Source: Lientehia hominis
GTDB lineage: Bacteria > Bacillota > Clostridia > Lachnospirales > Lachnospiraceae
DNA length: 64,000 nt
Direction: 5' to 3'
NCBI RefSeq assembly: GCF_021044755.1
Contig: NZ_JAJNOR010000005.1
Coordinates: 124,001 to 188,000, forward strand
Part shown: piece after piece, positions 52,313-61,904 of the stretch
Position numbering within the stretch: the stretch's first letter is position 1
How the letters are laid out: each line of letters starts with the position of its first letter
Made by a program: the position numbers and the translations under genes
Notes under the pieces: model-generated
The model's database searches: none
The model's input: only the letters and a program-made list of their open reading frames with translations
What the model was told of the DNA's origin: nothing

Positions 52313-52367
52313 TTTTGTAACCAATAAAAGAAATTACCTGCAAAAAATAGAAAGGTTGGATAAACGT

Positions 52368-52694
52368 ATGGAAAAACAGACTGCGGGGCGCGAGGCCCTT
52401 GGAACCTTTGCTCCGAAATTTGCGGAACTGAATGACGATATACTGTTTGGAGAGGTATGGGCAAGAGAGGACCAGCTTTCCGTCCGTGACCGCTCAATTG
52501 TGACTGTGACCGCGCTGATGACGAAAGGAATTTTAGACAGCTCTCTGCAATATCACATAAATAATGCGAAAAATCACGGCATCACTGCAGAAGAAATGGC
52601 GGAGATTTTGACACACGCAGCCTTCTACGCAGGCTGGCCCAATGCGTGGGCGGCCTTTAAAATGGCAAAAGAAGTATATGGCGCCCAGGAGTGA
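52368..52694 (+). CDS. Carboxymuconolactone decarboxylase-family protein
   Basis: The 108-residue protein is a normal-length CMD/AhpD-like family member, with helices WAREDQLSVRDRSIVTVTALMT and HGITAEEMAEILTHAAFYAGWPNAWAA. The usual CxxC pair of AhpD is absent; instead the family's histidine and glutamate are visible. The ATG at 52368 is chosen over a TTG at 52356, which lies in the weak ribosome binding site. Such genes often sit with flavodoxins and aldo/keto reductases. Activity is unknown, but the gene looks intact. Confidence 0.82.
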   Translation: MEKQTAGREALGTFAPKFAELNDDILFGEVWAREDQLSVRDRSIVTVTALMTKGILDSSLQYHINNAKNHGITAEEMAEILTHAAFYAGWPNAWAAFKMAKEVYGAQE

Positions 52695-52749
52695 GTAAGC
52701 AGTCTTTCGCTTTGAAGAGCGAAGGGCAAAAAGAAACGGAGGACTTATC

Positions 52750-53166
52750 ATGAACAATGAAATGGAAAAAGCGGGCCTCTTCGGTTTGGGACAGCCCAAC
52801 GATGCCTTTGCGCAGTATTTTATTGGACAGAGCTATCTGAACCCTGTCACCACAGAAGGAATCGGTATTTTCAATGTCACCTTTAAGCCGGGCTGCCGCA
52901 ACAACTGGCATATTCACCATGCCGGCAAGGGCGGCGGGCAAATCCTGCTGTGTATGTCTGGCCGGGGCTGGTATCAGGAATGGGGAAAAGAGGCGCGTGA
53001 GCTGCATCCCGGTGATGCGGTGGTTATCCCGCCTGAGGTCAAGCATTGGCACGGCGCGGCAAAGGACAGCTGGTTTGCACACCTTGCGCTGGAGGTACCC
53101 GGCAAAAACACTTCCAATGAATGGTGTGAGGCTGTTGATGACGCGGTATATGCCAAGCTGAACTAG
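52750..53166 (+). CDS. Cupin-domain protein
   Basis: The 138-residue protein has the two cupin motifs: NNWHIHHAGKGGGQILL with metal-binding histidines, and GDAVVIPPEVKHWHGAA with the third histidine. The small single-cupin form is common beside CMD and flavodoxin genes in gut Bacillota. CGGAGGA lies before the ATG. It looks complete. Catalytic function is unknown; it may bind metal and act on a redox metabolite. Confidence 0.85.
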   Translation: MNNEMEKAGLFGLGQPNDAFAQYFIGQSYLNPVTTEGIGIFNVTFKPGCRNNWHIHHAGKGGGQILLCMSGRGWYQEWGKEARELHPGDAVVIPPEVKHWHGAAKDSWFAHLALEVPGKNTSNEWCEAVDDAVYAKLN

Positions 53167-53180
53167 CGGAGGGAGAACGA

Positions 53181-53266
53181 ATGAACATTTTAGTGATTCA
53201 AAGCAGCCCACATAAACAGAGTTTCCCCGCCTGGCCTATGAGCTGGGAAAGAAGATTGGCAGGTGA
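53181..53266 (+). pseudogene. NADPH-dependent FMN reductase-type gene with nearly all of its body deleted
   Basis: An ATG with AGCGGAGGGAG upstream opens MNILVIQSSPHKQ, a typical flavodoxin/FMN-reductase start. About 15 codons later, in a different frame, bases 53228-53266 read RLAYELGKKIGR and a stop, which is a typical C-terminus of the same family. Everything between has been lost, and the two ends are out of frame with each other. The start-to-stop length is under a tenth of a normal gene. Confidence 0.7.
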
Positions 53267-53270
53267 AGAA

Positions 53271-53592
53271 ATGAAACCAAAAGTGACTATAAAAATCGTT
53301 CTCGATGTTCTTATGACCTTGGCGCTGCTCTTTCTGATGGGCTATCAGTTCTGGGGAGACACTCCGCACGAATGGGTGGGCACAGGGATGTTCGTGCTCT
53401 TTATCATCCACCATCTTCTCAACGGAAGCTGGCACAAAAATCTGCTGCACGGCAAATATGCCCATGCGTGTCCTGACGAGCCTGCATCTTGGGCTGCACT
53501 GGAGCATGTTGATGGGAATGGCAAAAAGACAGCTGGGCGTATTTGGCCTTTTCATCGCAGGCTCCCGCTCCAGATTGGACAGGATGCCCTGA
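53271..53592 (+). pseudogene. DUF4405 membrane protein gene with central deletion and frameshift
   Basis: The ATG at 53271 opens a typical DUF4405 N-terminus: IKIVLDVLMTLALLFLMGYQ, GMFVLFIIHHLL and HKNLLHGKY. At about 53467 the reading frame changes and the next frame gives RVLTSLHLGLHWSMLMGMAK, the family's C-terminal heme-ligand-like helix, ending at 53592. About 45 residues between, including one transmembrane helix, are missing. The open frame itself runs on to 53612 through unrelated sequence. Confidence 0.7.
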
Positions 53593-53690
53593 GCCAAGCA
53601 GAACCGGCATGACTTTCGCCACGCCGATTCCATTTCAATCCTATTTACTTTCTTATGACCCTGCACAGAAAGTCCGGCGGATCTTATATA

Positions 53691-56234
53691 TTATGGCAGC
53701 AGTATCAGCACTTCATGGGCCAGCACCGGCATTGCGGAAAGGATGAGCAGGAGTATCCATTCCTGCAGAGCCAGGGAACAAGTTCCAAATACCCCTATGA
53801 AATACGGCACCTCTGTAACCAGGAGCTGCAGTCCTATGCCGACGACAAATGCCGCAATCATCAATTTATTATTAAAATGCTTCATACGGAAGACTGAAGT
53901 CTCCACATCCCGCATGCCTATGGCATGAAAAAGCTGAGATATGCCCAGTACTGTAAACGCATACGTCTGGCAGCGGCTGAGCAGTGCCGGATCTGCCATG
54001 AGCCCCCTCAGATTTTCCAGAGTAACAGGCATCCCCGCGGAAGAAAGAAACGTAAGAGGAAGCTGAAGAAACGCGGTGGTACTGATGATAGCGATGAGCA
54101 GACCGTAAAGGATGGTACAGCTCAGCCCGCCTCCGGCAAAAAGACTTTCATTTTTAGATCGGGGCGGCCTTCTCATATAGTTCTTATTTCCATTCACATC
54201 CACGCCCAGAGCCAAGGCGGGCAGAGAATCCGTGATCAGGTTTATCCACAATATATGACTGGGCTTCAAAGGAGATGCCAGGCCAAGGGCTATGGCAGCC
54301 AGCATCGTAATGATCTCACCGAAGTTGGACGACAACAGGAAAAGGACCGATTTCTTGATGTTCTCATATATACTCCTCCCCTGGGCGATAGCCTTGGTGA
54401 TCGTCGCAAAATTGTCATCGGTCAGCACGATATCCGCGGCATTCTTCGCCACGTCTGTCCCCGCCATCCCCATGGCGATGCCCACGTCCGCTGATTTTAA
54501 AGACGGCGCGTCATTGACCCCGTCCCCGGTCATGGCGACGATCTCGCCGGCAGCTTTGAAACCCGATACGATCCTCACCTTATGCTCCGGGGACACATGG
54601 GCGAACACCCGGACCTTCGGTATGCGGCGGGCGAATTCCCCGTCATCCATTTTCTCCATCTCTTCCCCGGATAAGCACTCTTCCATCCGGGACGCAATAT
54701 GCAGTTCTTTGGCAATGGCAAAGGCCGTGTCTTCCCGGTCCCCGGTGATCATTACAGTCTTCACCCCGGCTTTCCGGAACTCCGAGACGGCTCCGGCAGC
54801 CTCCGGCCGGACTGGATCGGCCATGCCGGCCATCCCCACAAAGACCAGCTCTTTTTCCCTGGCCTTTTCCACGTCCATCCGCATACCCAGGGCCAGTACC
54901 CGCAGTGCATCTCCGGTGAACTGTTTCAGTACGCTTTTTATTTCCGTGCGGTCCCTTTGACTCATGGGGACTGCCTGGCCTCCCGAAAGAATGTACCGGC
55001 AGCGCTGCAGAATCTCATCCGGCGAGCCTTTTGTATAAGACACCGAGCTTTTTCCTTCTCTGTGGAGCGTCGTCATCATTTTTCTCTTGGAATCAAATGA
55101 TATCTCATCTTTTCTGGGCATGCGCCTTTCCAGTTCATGACGGTAAAGCCCAAAGGAAGCCGCCATATCCAAAAGAGCCAGCTCTGTCGGATCCCCCAGA
55201 CGGGTTTCCGAAGATAATTCCGCGTCATTACACAGCGTGAAGCCATAAAGAAAATGTCTGTCCCTCTGTATTTTTAAGGTAGAGGGACTGCATATCCTCC
55301 CATCCACAAGACATCTGGAGACCGTCATACGGTTCTGAGTCAGGGTCCCCGTCTTATCTGAGCACACCACGCTGACACAGCCGAGCGTTTCCACACTGGG
55401 CAGACGTTTTACAATGGTGTTTACCTTCACCATCCGGGAAACGCTGAGCGCCAGGACCATGGTAACAATGGCAGGAAGCCCTTCCGGCACCGCCGCCACG
55501 GCCAGAGAAATGGCAGTGATCAGCATTTCCATAACATCCCGCTTCTGCAGGACCGCAATCAGAAACAGCAGGACACAGAGGACTACCGAGACCACGCTCA
55601 GTATTTTTCCCAAATCCGCCAGCCGCTTCTGCAGTGGCGTCTTCTCCATGGGTGCATTTTGGATCATCTTGGCTATCTTGCCGATCTCCGTATCCATTCC
55701 AATGGATGTAACCACGCCCTCTCCTCTGCCATAAGTCACGGTAGTGGACATAAAGGCCTTATTGTTCCTTCCTGTATCCTTGAGGACCGGCACGGATTCC
55801 CCGGTCAGAGCAGCCTCCTCTACCTTGAGGTTCACCGCGGTGATGAGTTCTATGTCTGCCGGTATCTGTCTCCCCGCTTCCAGGCAGACGATATCTCCCG
55901 GTATCAGATCGCCGGCCGGCACTTCCCTGATCTTATCCCCTTCTTTTAACAGCGCTTTCGGGCTCGTCATCTTTTTCAGAGCTTCCAGCGCTTTTTGTGC
56001 TTTTCCTTCCTGTATGACTCCTATCACGGAATTCACTAGAATCACTGCAACAATAATCGCCATATCGCTGTATTCCTTCAAGAACAGAGATATGGCAGAA
56101 GCCACCATAAGTATGTAAATAAGCGGACTGTTCAGCTGTTCCAGAAAACTGGCAAAGACCGACTTATGCCTTTCCTCCTCCAACACGTTACAGCCTCTTT
56201 TATAAACTGCCGGTTCTTTATTTTTATCTGCCAC
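53691..56234 (-). CDS. Cation-transporting P-type ATPase, Ca2+ (PMCA/SERCA) type
   Basis: The 847-residue pump has the phosphorylation motif CSDKTGTLTQ, TGES, GDGVNDAPS, and the Ca2+-site helices PEGLPAIVTMVL and NLITDSLPALALG. It has about ten transmembrane helices. It should export Ca2+ (or Mn2+) using ATP. The start is the GTG at 56234, with GGGAGG 6 bases upstream. The N-terminal cation-ATPase domain is about 40 residues shorter than usual, beginning near YKRGCNVLEEE; an upstream TTG would add only five residues. It is convergent with the damaged redox cluster. Confidence 0.93.
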   Translation of the reverse strand: MADKNKEPAVYKRGCNVLEEERHKSVFASFLEQLNSPLIYILMVASAISLFLKEYSDMAIIVAVILVNSVIGVIQEGKAQKALEALKKMTSPKALLKEGDKIREVPAGDLIPGDIVCLEAGRQIPADIELITAVNLKVEEAALTGESVPVLKDTGRNNKAFMSTTVTYGRGEGVVTSIGMDTEIGKIAKMIQNAPMEKTPLQKRLADLGKILSVVSVVLCVLLFLIAVLQKRDVMEMLITAISLAVAAVPEGLPAIVTMVLALSVSRMVKVNTIVKRLPSVETLGCVSVVCSDKTGTLTQNRMTVSRCLVDGRICSPSTLKIQRDRHFLYGFTLCNDAELSSETRLGDPTELALLDMAASFGLYRHELERRMPRKDEISFDSKRKMMTTLHREGKSSVSYTKGSPDEILQRCRYILSGGQAVPMSQRDRTEIKSVLKQFTGDALRVLALGMRMDVEKAREKELVFVGMAGMADPVRPEAAGAVSEFRKAGVKTVMITGDREDTAFAIAKELHIASRMEECLSGEEMEKMDDGEFARRIPKVRVFAHVSPEHKVRIVSGFKAAGEIVAMTGDGVNDAPSLKSADVGIAMGMAGTDVAKNAADIVLTDDNFATITKAIAQGRSIYENIKKSVLFLLSSNFGEIITMLAAIALGLASPLKPSHILWINLITDSLPALALGVDVNGNKNYMRRPPRSKNESLFAGGGLSCTILYGLLIAIISTTAFLQLPLTFLSSAGMPVTLENLRGLMADPALLSRCQTYAFTVLGISQLFHAIGMRDVETSVFRMKHFNNKLMIAAFVVGIGLQLLVTEVPYFIGVFGTCSLALQEWILLLILSAMPVLAHEVLILLP

Positions 56235-56481
56235 TTTATTCCTCCCCAAAATATTATCCGCGAAAAAACCGAAATGAACGGGCGCCCCGTTTTCTTTTTC
56301 ACAGTCATATTGGCAACATCAGCGCCGTGCTGCTCTTTGTATGCGACGCTATACTCAATGGATATGAGGACAGGCAGAAAAATATGCTATGGCTGTTAAT
56401 TTCCTTTAACCTGTGGTATACTGAAATTGAATTTACCATCTGATCAGAATATAAAATCCGAAAGAAAAAGTGAGGAAGATT

Positions 56482-56955
56482 ATGAGACGGGAAGATAAAG
56501 AAGTCACTGATATGACCAAAATCCTCAAGATTCTTGACAGCTGTACTGTCTGCCGCCTGGGAATCTATGATCCGACAAATGAAGAGGCCTATATCGTACC
56601 TATGAACTTCGCTTATCAAATGAAGGAAGGAAAGCTTTTCCTTTATTTTCACAGCGCCCGGAGAGGGCGGAAAATCGATCTGCTCTCAAGATGTCTCCGC
56701 GTCACCTTTGAGATGGACTGCGGACATCAGCTGATCCCCCATGACCGTCCCTGTGAATACGGATATCGTTATTCCTGCATCATGGGTACCGGGACCGTAT
56801 CCTTTCTTTCCGATCCGCATGAAAAAGCGGCGGTCCTGTCTCTTCTCATGAAGAAGATGACTGGAAGGAACTTCGTTATAGAAGAAAAAGCAACTCCCTC
56901 CGTATCTGTCTTCTACGTGGAAGTAAGACAGTTTTCTTGTAAGGCACAAAACTGA
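56482..56955 (+). CDS. Pyridoxamine 5'-phosphate oxidase-family flavoprotein, NimA-like
   Basis: The 157-residue protein fits the split-barrel FMN-binding family. It has CTVCRLGIYDPTNEEAYIVPMNFAY, then LYFHSARRGRKIDLL with conserved histidine and a basic patch for phosphate, and a C-terminal VEVRQFSCKA strand. NimA-type members reduce nitroimidazoles in some bacteria. The ATG at 56482 has GTGAGGA just upstream; a GTG at 56470 is in the site itself. It is followed 25 bases later by an alpha/beta hydrolase. Confidence 0.87.
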   Translation: MRREDKEVTDMTKILKILDSCTVCRLGIYDPTNEEAYIVPMNFAYQMKEGKLFLYFHSARRGRKIDLLSRCLRVTFEMDCGHQLIPHDRPCEYGYRYSCIMGTGTVSFLSDPHEKAAVLSLLMKKMTGRNFVIEEKATPSVSVFYVEVRQFSCKAQN

Positions 56956-56980
56956 AACAGACATAAAGAAAGGAGCGCAT

Positions 56981-57868
56981 ATGGCCAGCATCAGAAGCAC
57001 CCTGTCTTATCACTACAGGATGAAGACAAACGCAAAGAGTGACCTGAAAAAACAGCTGTCATACGGCAATCATGGAAAGCTGTCGGAAATGATCCCTCCA
57101 CGCGCCATGAAAAAAAATCACCATATCCAGGCGGAATCCCTATCGGAACGGCCTGTATACTATATGAACTTTCAATCTGCGTCGGACAGGCCCTGTGTCC
57201 TTTATCTCCACGGCGGCGCGTTTTTGACCGGACTCACTAAGCGCCACTGGAAGCTTTTGGATTCCATTCTCTGGGGAACCGGCTGTCCGGCTGTCGTGCC
57301 GGATTATCCTTTGATTCCGGAACACACCCATAAAAAGATAACCTCCTATTGTATGGAGGTCTATTCTTCCCTGATTCCCCAATGTCCCCACGGCATTATC
57401 CTGATGGGCGATTCCGCCGGAGGCAACCTTGCCCTGGTCCTCGCTCAGCAGGCAGTAAAGCTTGGACTGCCTCTTCCAAAGCAGATTCTGCTCCTGTCGC
57501 CGTTCCTGGATGCCACGGGGAGCAACCCCGTCAAAAATGTCCTGGCGCCCAGAGACCCTGTCCTGGAACCGGACGGCGGACGCGAAGCCGCACTTTTATA
57601 CGCCGGAACCACACCTTTAGATAATCCCGTCATCAGTCCCATTTTTGGTTCCATGAAGGAGCTTCCCAAAATCACCGTATGGACCGGCTCCAATGACATG
57701 CTCTACGCGGACGCGCTGCTCCTAAAGGAAGCACTGCATCAAGCCAAGACCCCTTATCATATCTACACATACCCTCATATGGTGCATGACTGGATGCTGG
57801 ACTGTTTCCCGGAATCCCGCACCGCAGTGCGCCAGATCATCATGACAATAACAGAGAGCCTCCGCTAA
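56981..57868 (+). CDS. Alpha/beta hydrolase, hormone-sensitive-lipase-like family
   Basis: The 295-residue protein has the family's HGGAF oxyanion-hole motif at about residue 76 and nucleophile-elbow GDSAGGN at about 143. The aspartate of the triad lies in TGSNDML and the histidine in HMVHDW. There is no signal peptide. Members hydrolyse short-chain esters, sometimes of antibiotics or sugars; the substrate here is unknown. AAAGGAG precedes the ATG. It is probably co-transcribed with the NimA-like gene and stops inside the terminator hairpin. Confidence 0.88.
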   Translation: MASIRSTLSYHYRMKTNAKSDLKKQLSYGNHGKLSEMIPPRAMKKNHHIQAESLSERPVYYMNFQSASDRPCVLYLHGGAFLTGLTKRHWKLLDSILWGTGCPAVVPDYPLIPEHTHKKITSYCMEVYSSLIPQCPHGIILMGDSAGGNLALVLAQQAVKLGLPLPKQILLLSPFLDATGSNPVKNVLAPRDPVLEPDGGREAALLYAGTTPLDNPVISPIFGSMKELPKITVWTGSNDMLYADALLLKEALHQAKTPYHIYTYPHMVHDWMLDCFPESRTAVRQIIMTITESLR

Positions 57869-57887
57869 GGGAGGCTCTCTGTTTTCT
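57851..57887 (+). terminator. Terminator overlapping the hydrolase stop codon
   Basis: Perfect 13-bp arms at 57851-57863 and 57870-57882 enclose the stop codon in the loop and are followed by TTTTC. The minus-strand side is weaker. Confidence 0.85.
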
Positions 57888-57893
57888 GTATCT

Positions 57894-60800
57894 CTATTTG
57901 AAATATTCCACTCCTGATTCAAATATCCGTATATCCTGTTCTCCATAGATATTGACAGCAACGGATTCCCCGCGCCGTTCAATATGTGCCATCTTGCCCA
58001 GGATCCGTCCGTCAGGGCTGGTGATGCCTTCCACCGCACAGTAAGAGCCGTTGGGATTCCATGCTTCGTCCATAGTCGCTTTTCCCATGTCATCCACATA
58101 CTGGGTCGCCACCTGGCCGTTTTCAAACAGCTTTTTCAGCCACTCATCTCCTGCCACGAATCGGCCTTCTCCGTGAGAAGCAGGCGTACAATATACGCCG
58201 CCCAGCTCCGCATTCTGCAGCCAGGGAGATTTATTGGATACCACCTTCGTATAAACCATCTTCGATACATGGCGTCCAATGGTATTATACGTCAGAGTGG
58301 GAGAATCCTCCTTCTGCTCACGGATTTCTCCATACGGCACAAGGCCCAGCTTGATCAGTGCCTGGAAACCGTTGCAGATTCCCAGCATCAGGCCGTCCCG
58401 TTCATTTAAAAGCTTTTCTATGGATTCTTTCATCCGTGCATTGCGAAAAACCGTAGCAAAGAATTTCGCAGAGCCTTCCGGCTCGTCACCCGCGGAAAAG
58501 CCTCCCGGGAACATCACGATCTGAGCCTGCGCGATGGCCTTTTCAAACGCCTCCACAGAATCCCGGATATTCTCTGCCGTAATATTCCGGAACACTTTGG
58601 TGATTACCTCTGCGCCTGCGCGCTCAAATGCTTTCGTGCTGTCATATTCGCAGTTCGTACCGGGAAATACCGGAATGAATACCGCAGGCCTGGCCACCTT
58701 ATGTCTGCATACGTGGATATTGTCCGCATTATACAGCGGCTCTTCCACCTCTTTCTCTTCCACACCGGATACCGTCGGAAATACTTTTTCAAGCGGCGCT
58801 TCCCATGTCTTCTGTGCCTCCTCCAGGCTGATCTTCATACTGCCGTATTCGATGGCTCCGGCATCCGTCACTTCTCCGATGACCGTATAGCGGCCGGACA
58901 GAGCAGATACCTTATCCGCCGGTACTTCCGCCACAATACTGCCCCAGCCTGCGGCAAACAGATCCTCTGACGATACATTGTGCTCAATCTTCACGCCCAT
59001 CCTGTTTCCGAAAGCCATCTTGCTGACTGCTTCCGCTGCACCGTGGCGCTCCACCTCATAAGCCGCAATGATCTTTCCTTCTTTGATATCAGAGAATATC
59101 CCGCCGTACTGGTCCATGGCCTGAGCGTATACAGGCATATCATATTCGTCTCTGTCAATGGTGAACAGAACCAGCTTGTCTCCCGCCTGTTTCAGTTCCG
59201 GGGTGATGATCGTCTTGTCGCTGGCCACATCCACTGCAAACGAGACCAGAGTAGGAGGTACATCCAGTTCATTAAAGGAGCCGGACATACTGTCCTTTCC
59301 TCCGATGGAAGGCAGACCAAAACCGAGCTGGGCGTCATAGGCCCCCAGAAGTGCGGAAAAAGGCTCTCCCCATCTGGAGGGGTCTTCCGTCATCCTGCGG
59401 AAATACTCCTGGAAAGTAAAGCGGATCTTCTTATAATCTCCACCGGCGGCTACAATCTTCGCAATGGATGACACCACCGCATAAACTGCCCCATGGTAAG
59501 GGCTCCAGGAAGACAGGTACGGATCGAAGCCATAGCTCATCATCGTCACTGTATCAGTCTTTCCCTCCAGAACAGGAAGCTTCGCCACCATGGCCTGTGT
59601 CTCTGTCATCTGATATTTTCCGCCGTAGGGCATATATACAGAACCCGCTCCGATGGAGCTGTCAAACATCTCCACCAATCCCTTCTGGGAGCAGACATTC
59701 AAATCCTTAAGCATGTCAAGCCATTGGGACTTCACATCTCCTGCTTCTTTTTTATCAAAGGGATTCCCGGCCCGCGCCGGTATCTTCACCTCCACATCGG
59801 TCTCCTGGTGCGCCCCGTTGGTATCCAAAAATGCGCGGCTGATGTCCACGATAGTCTTCCCTCTCCATGACATCTTAAGGCGGGGAGACTCCGTCACTTC
59901 CGCCACAGGGACCGCCTCCAGGTTTTCTTCGGCCGCAAAGTCCAGGAACTTGTCCACGTCTTTTTTATCCACCACCACTGCCATACGCTCCTGAGATTCG
60001 GAGATGGCAATCTCTGTACCGTCCAGGCCGGCATACTTCTTTGGCACTTTATCCAGGTCGATGATCAGTCCGTCCGCCAGCTCGCCGATGGCCACCGATA
60101 CGCCGCCCGCGCCAAAGTCATTGCATTTCTTAATGATCCTGCTGACCTCTTCTCTGCGGAACAGTCTCTGGATCTTACGCTCTGTGGGCGCATTTCCCTT
60201 CTGTACCTCCGCACCGCAGGTCTCTATGGATTTCTCCGTATGGACTTTGGATGAACCGGTGGCTCCGCCGCAGCCGTCACGTCCGGTACGGCCGCCCAAA
60301 AGGATGATGATGTCCCCCGGATCGGAAGTCTCCCGAATGACTGCGCGCCTGGGCGCAGCTCCCATGACCGCTCCGATCTCCATGCGCTTCGCCGCGTAGT
60401 TGGGATGGTATATCTCCTTTACAAGGCCGGTCGCCAGTCCGATCTGGTTTCCGTATGAGCTGTAGCCATGGGCCGCCCCCCGTACCAGCTTCTTCTGAGG
60501 CAGCTTCCCGTTCATCGTCTCAGAAACCGGGACGGTCGGATCCGCCGCACCGGTCACACGCATCGCCTGGTATACATAGGTACGCCCAGACAGCGGATCC
60601 CGGATCGCTCCGCCCAGGCAGGTAGCTGCCCCGCCGAAAGGCTCTATCTCCGTAGGATGGTTGTGTGTTTCGTTCTTAAAATTCACAAGCCATTCCTCGG
60701 TAACGCCGTCGATCTCCACAGGAACCACGATGCTGCATGCATTGATCTCGTCAGATTCCTCCTGGTCGTCAAGCTTCCCTTCTTTTTTCAGCTTGCGCAT

Positions 60801-61643
60801 GGCCATCAGGGCCAGGTCCATCAGGCAGACAAATTTATCATCCCTGCCTTTAAAAATCTCCGCCCGGTCAGACATATATTTTTCATAAGAAGCTACGATG
60901 GGCTCTTTGTAGTCTCCTTCTCCAAACGCTACATGTTTGAGCTCTGTCTGGAATGTGGTATGGCGGCAGTGGTCCGACCAATACGTATCCAGAACACGAA
61001 TCTCCGTCATGGAAGGCTCCCGCTTCTCTTCCGTCCGGAAATAATTCTGGATATGAAGAAAATCCTTAAATGTCATGGCCAGATTCAAAGAATCATAAAG
61101 TGACTTAAACTCTGCCTCACCCATTTCACGAAAGCCTTCCAGGATGATCACATCGGCAGGCTCATTGAATTTCGTGATCAGTGTCTCAGGAAGCACGTCT
61201 GACGCCTCACGGCTGTCGACAGGATTGATGCAGTGCTCCTTTACTGCTTTCTTTTCTTTCTCCGTCAGGGTACCTTCTATTACATACGTAGTCGCGCTTT
61301 TGATAACAGGCTCTTCGTTTTCATTGAGCAGCTTCACACACTGTTCTGCGGAGTCCGCTCTTTGGTCAAACTGTCCCGGCAGATATTCCACAGAAAAAAC
61401 AGTATCCTCCGGCTTCTTCTCAAAATCTCCTTCATAAAGGATGTCCACCGGCGGCTCGGAAAAGATCGTCCCCTTTGACTTTGCATAGGTGTCTTCAGAC
61501 AGGTTCTCCACATCATACCGGATAAGAATGCGGACATCCTTTACCGTGCGGATTCCCAGATAACTGCCGATCTCTTCTTTAAGCTCCTTCGCCTGGACCG
61601 CAAAAGGCTTCTTTTTTTCCACATAAATACGTCTTACGCTCAT
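57894..61643 (-). CDS. purL: Phosphoribosylformylglycinamidine synthase, single-chain
   Basis: The enzyme makes FGAM from FGAR, glutamine and ATP in purine synthesis. The 1249-residue protein is the long single-chain form. It has an N-terminal PurS-like part and AIR-synthase-type domains with HNHPTEIEPFGGAATC and GGKDSMSG. A C-terminal glutamine amidotransferase domain has FPGTNCEYD, the catalytic cysteine in LGICNGFQAL and histidine in SHGEGRF. The ATG at 61643 has GGAGG 5 bases upstream; four more upstream codons lack a site. It is transcribed alone, not in a pur operon. Confidence 0.97.
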   Translation of the reverse strand: MSVRRIYVEKKKPFAVQAKELKEEIGSYLGIRTVKDVRILIRYDVENLSEDTYAKSKGTIFSEPPVDILYEGDFEKKPEDTVFSVEYLPGQFDQRADSAEQCVKLLNENEEPVIKSATTYVIEGTLTEKEKKAVKEHCINPVDSREASDVLPETLITKFNEPADVIILEGFREMGEAEFKSLYDSLNLAMTFKDFLHIQNYFRTEEKREPSMTEIRVLDTYWSDHCRHTTFQTELKHVAFGEGDYKEPIVASYEKYMSDRAEIFKGRDDKFVCLMDLALMAMRKLKKEGKLDDQEESDEINACSIVVPVEIDGVTEEWLVNFKNETHNHPTEIEPFGGAATCLGGAIRDPLSGRTYVYQAMRVTGAADPTVPVSETMNGKLPQKKLVRGAAHGYSSYGNQIGLATGLVKEIYHPNYAAKRMEIGAVMGAAPRRAVIRETSDPGDIIILLGGRTGRDGCGGATGSSKVHTEKSIETCGAEVQKGNAPTERKIQRLFRREEVSRIIKKCNDFGAGGVSVAIGELADGLIIDLDKVPKKYAGLDGTEIAISESQERMAVVVDKKDVDKFLDFAAEENLEAVPVAEVTESPRLKMSWRGKTIVDISRAFLDTNGAHQETDVEVKIPARAGNPFDKKEAGDVKSQWLDMLKDLNVCSQKGLVEMFDSSIGAGSVYMPYGGKYQMTETQAMVAKLPVLEGKTDTVTMMSYGFDPYLSSWSPYHGAVYAVVSSIAKIVAAGGDYKKIRFTFQEYFRRMTEDPSRWGEPFSALLGAYDAQLGFGLPSIGGKDSMSGSFNELDVPPTLVSFAVDVASDKTIITPELKQAGDKLVLFTIDRDEYDMPVYAQAMDQYGGIFSDIKEGKIIAAYEVERHGAAEAVSKMAFGNRMGVKIEHNVSSEDLFAAGWGSIVAEVPADKVSALSGRYTVIGEVTDAGAIEYGSMKISLEEAQKTWEAPLEKVFPTVSGVEEKEVEEPLYNADNIHVCRHKVARPAVFIPVFPGTNCEYDSTKAFERAGAEVITKVFRNITAENIRDSVEAFEKAIAQAQIVMFPGGFSAGDEPEGSAKFFATVFRNARMKESIEKLLNERDGLMLGICNGFQALIKLGLVPYGEIREQKEDSPTLTYNTIGRHVSKMVYTKVVSNKSPWLQNAELGGVYCTPASHGEGRFVAGDEWLKKLFENGQVATQYVDDMGKATMDEAWNPNGSYCAVEGITSPDGRILGKMAHIERRGESVAVNIYGEQDIRIFESGVEYFK

Positions 61644-61709
61644 AGGTACCTCCATGCCTTCTTGTGTTTTATCAATTCACATACCACGTATTGCATTTTT
61701 CTTCTTAAT

Positions 61710-61738
61710 ATCATATTTCATTTTTCCGTGAAAGTCAA
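61710..61738 (-). promoter_or_regulatory. Sigma-A promoter for purL
   Basis: On the minus strand TTGACT (61733-61738) and TATGAT (61710-61715) are 17 bases apart, about 65 bases before the start. I find no purine riboswitch in the short leader. Confidence 0.75.
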
Positions 61739-61904
61739 TTTCCACTCACAGAAAATACGCCCCTCCGTTGACACACAGCTTCAAGTCCGATATGATAAAC
61801 GCAAGAGAATATCTCGCGTCCCGATGCGGATGCGGTTTGAGAGGTAAGGGGCTCAGACCGCGGCCCGGCGGGCAAACGACAAATTTTCATTCCGGGGGAA
61901 TCAT

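Noticed and set aside
59468..61103. Several plus-strand frames of 80-210 codons inside purL.
   Set aside because: They are shadows of the strongly conserved purL frame, with no ribosome binding sites.
61644..61780. Purine (G-box) riboswitch upstream of purL.
   Set aside because: The leader after the promoter is only about 65 bases and has no aptamer-like core.
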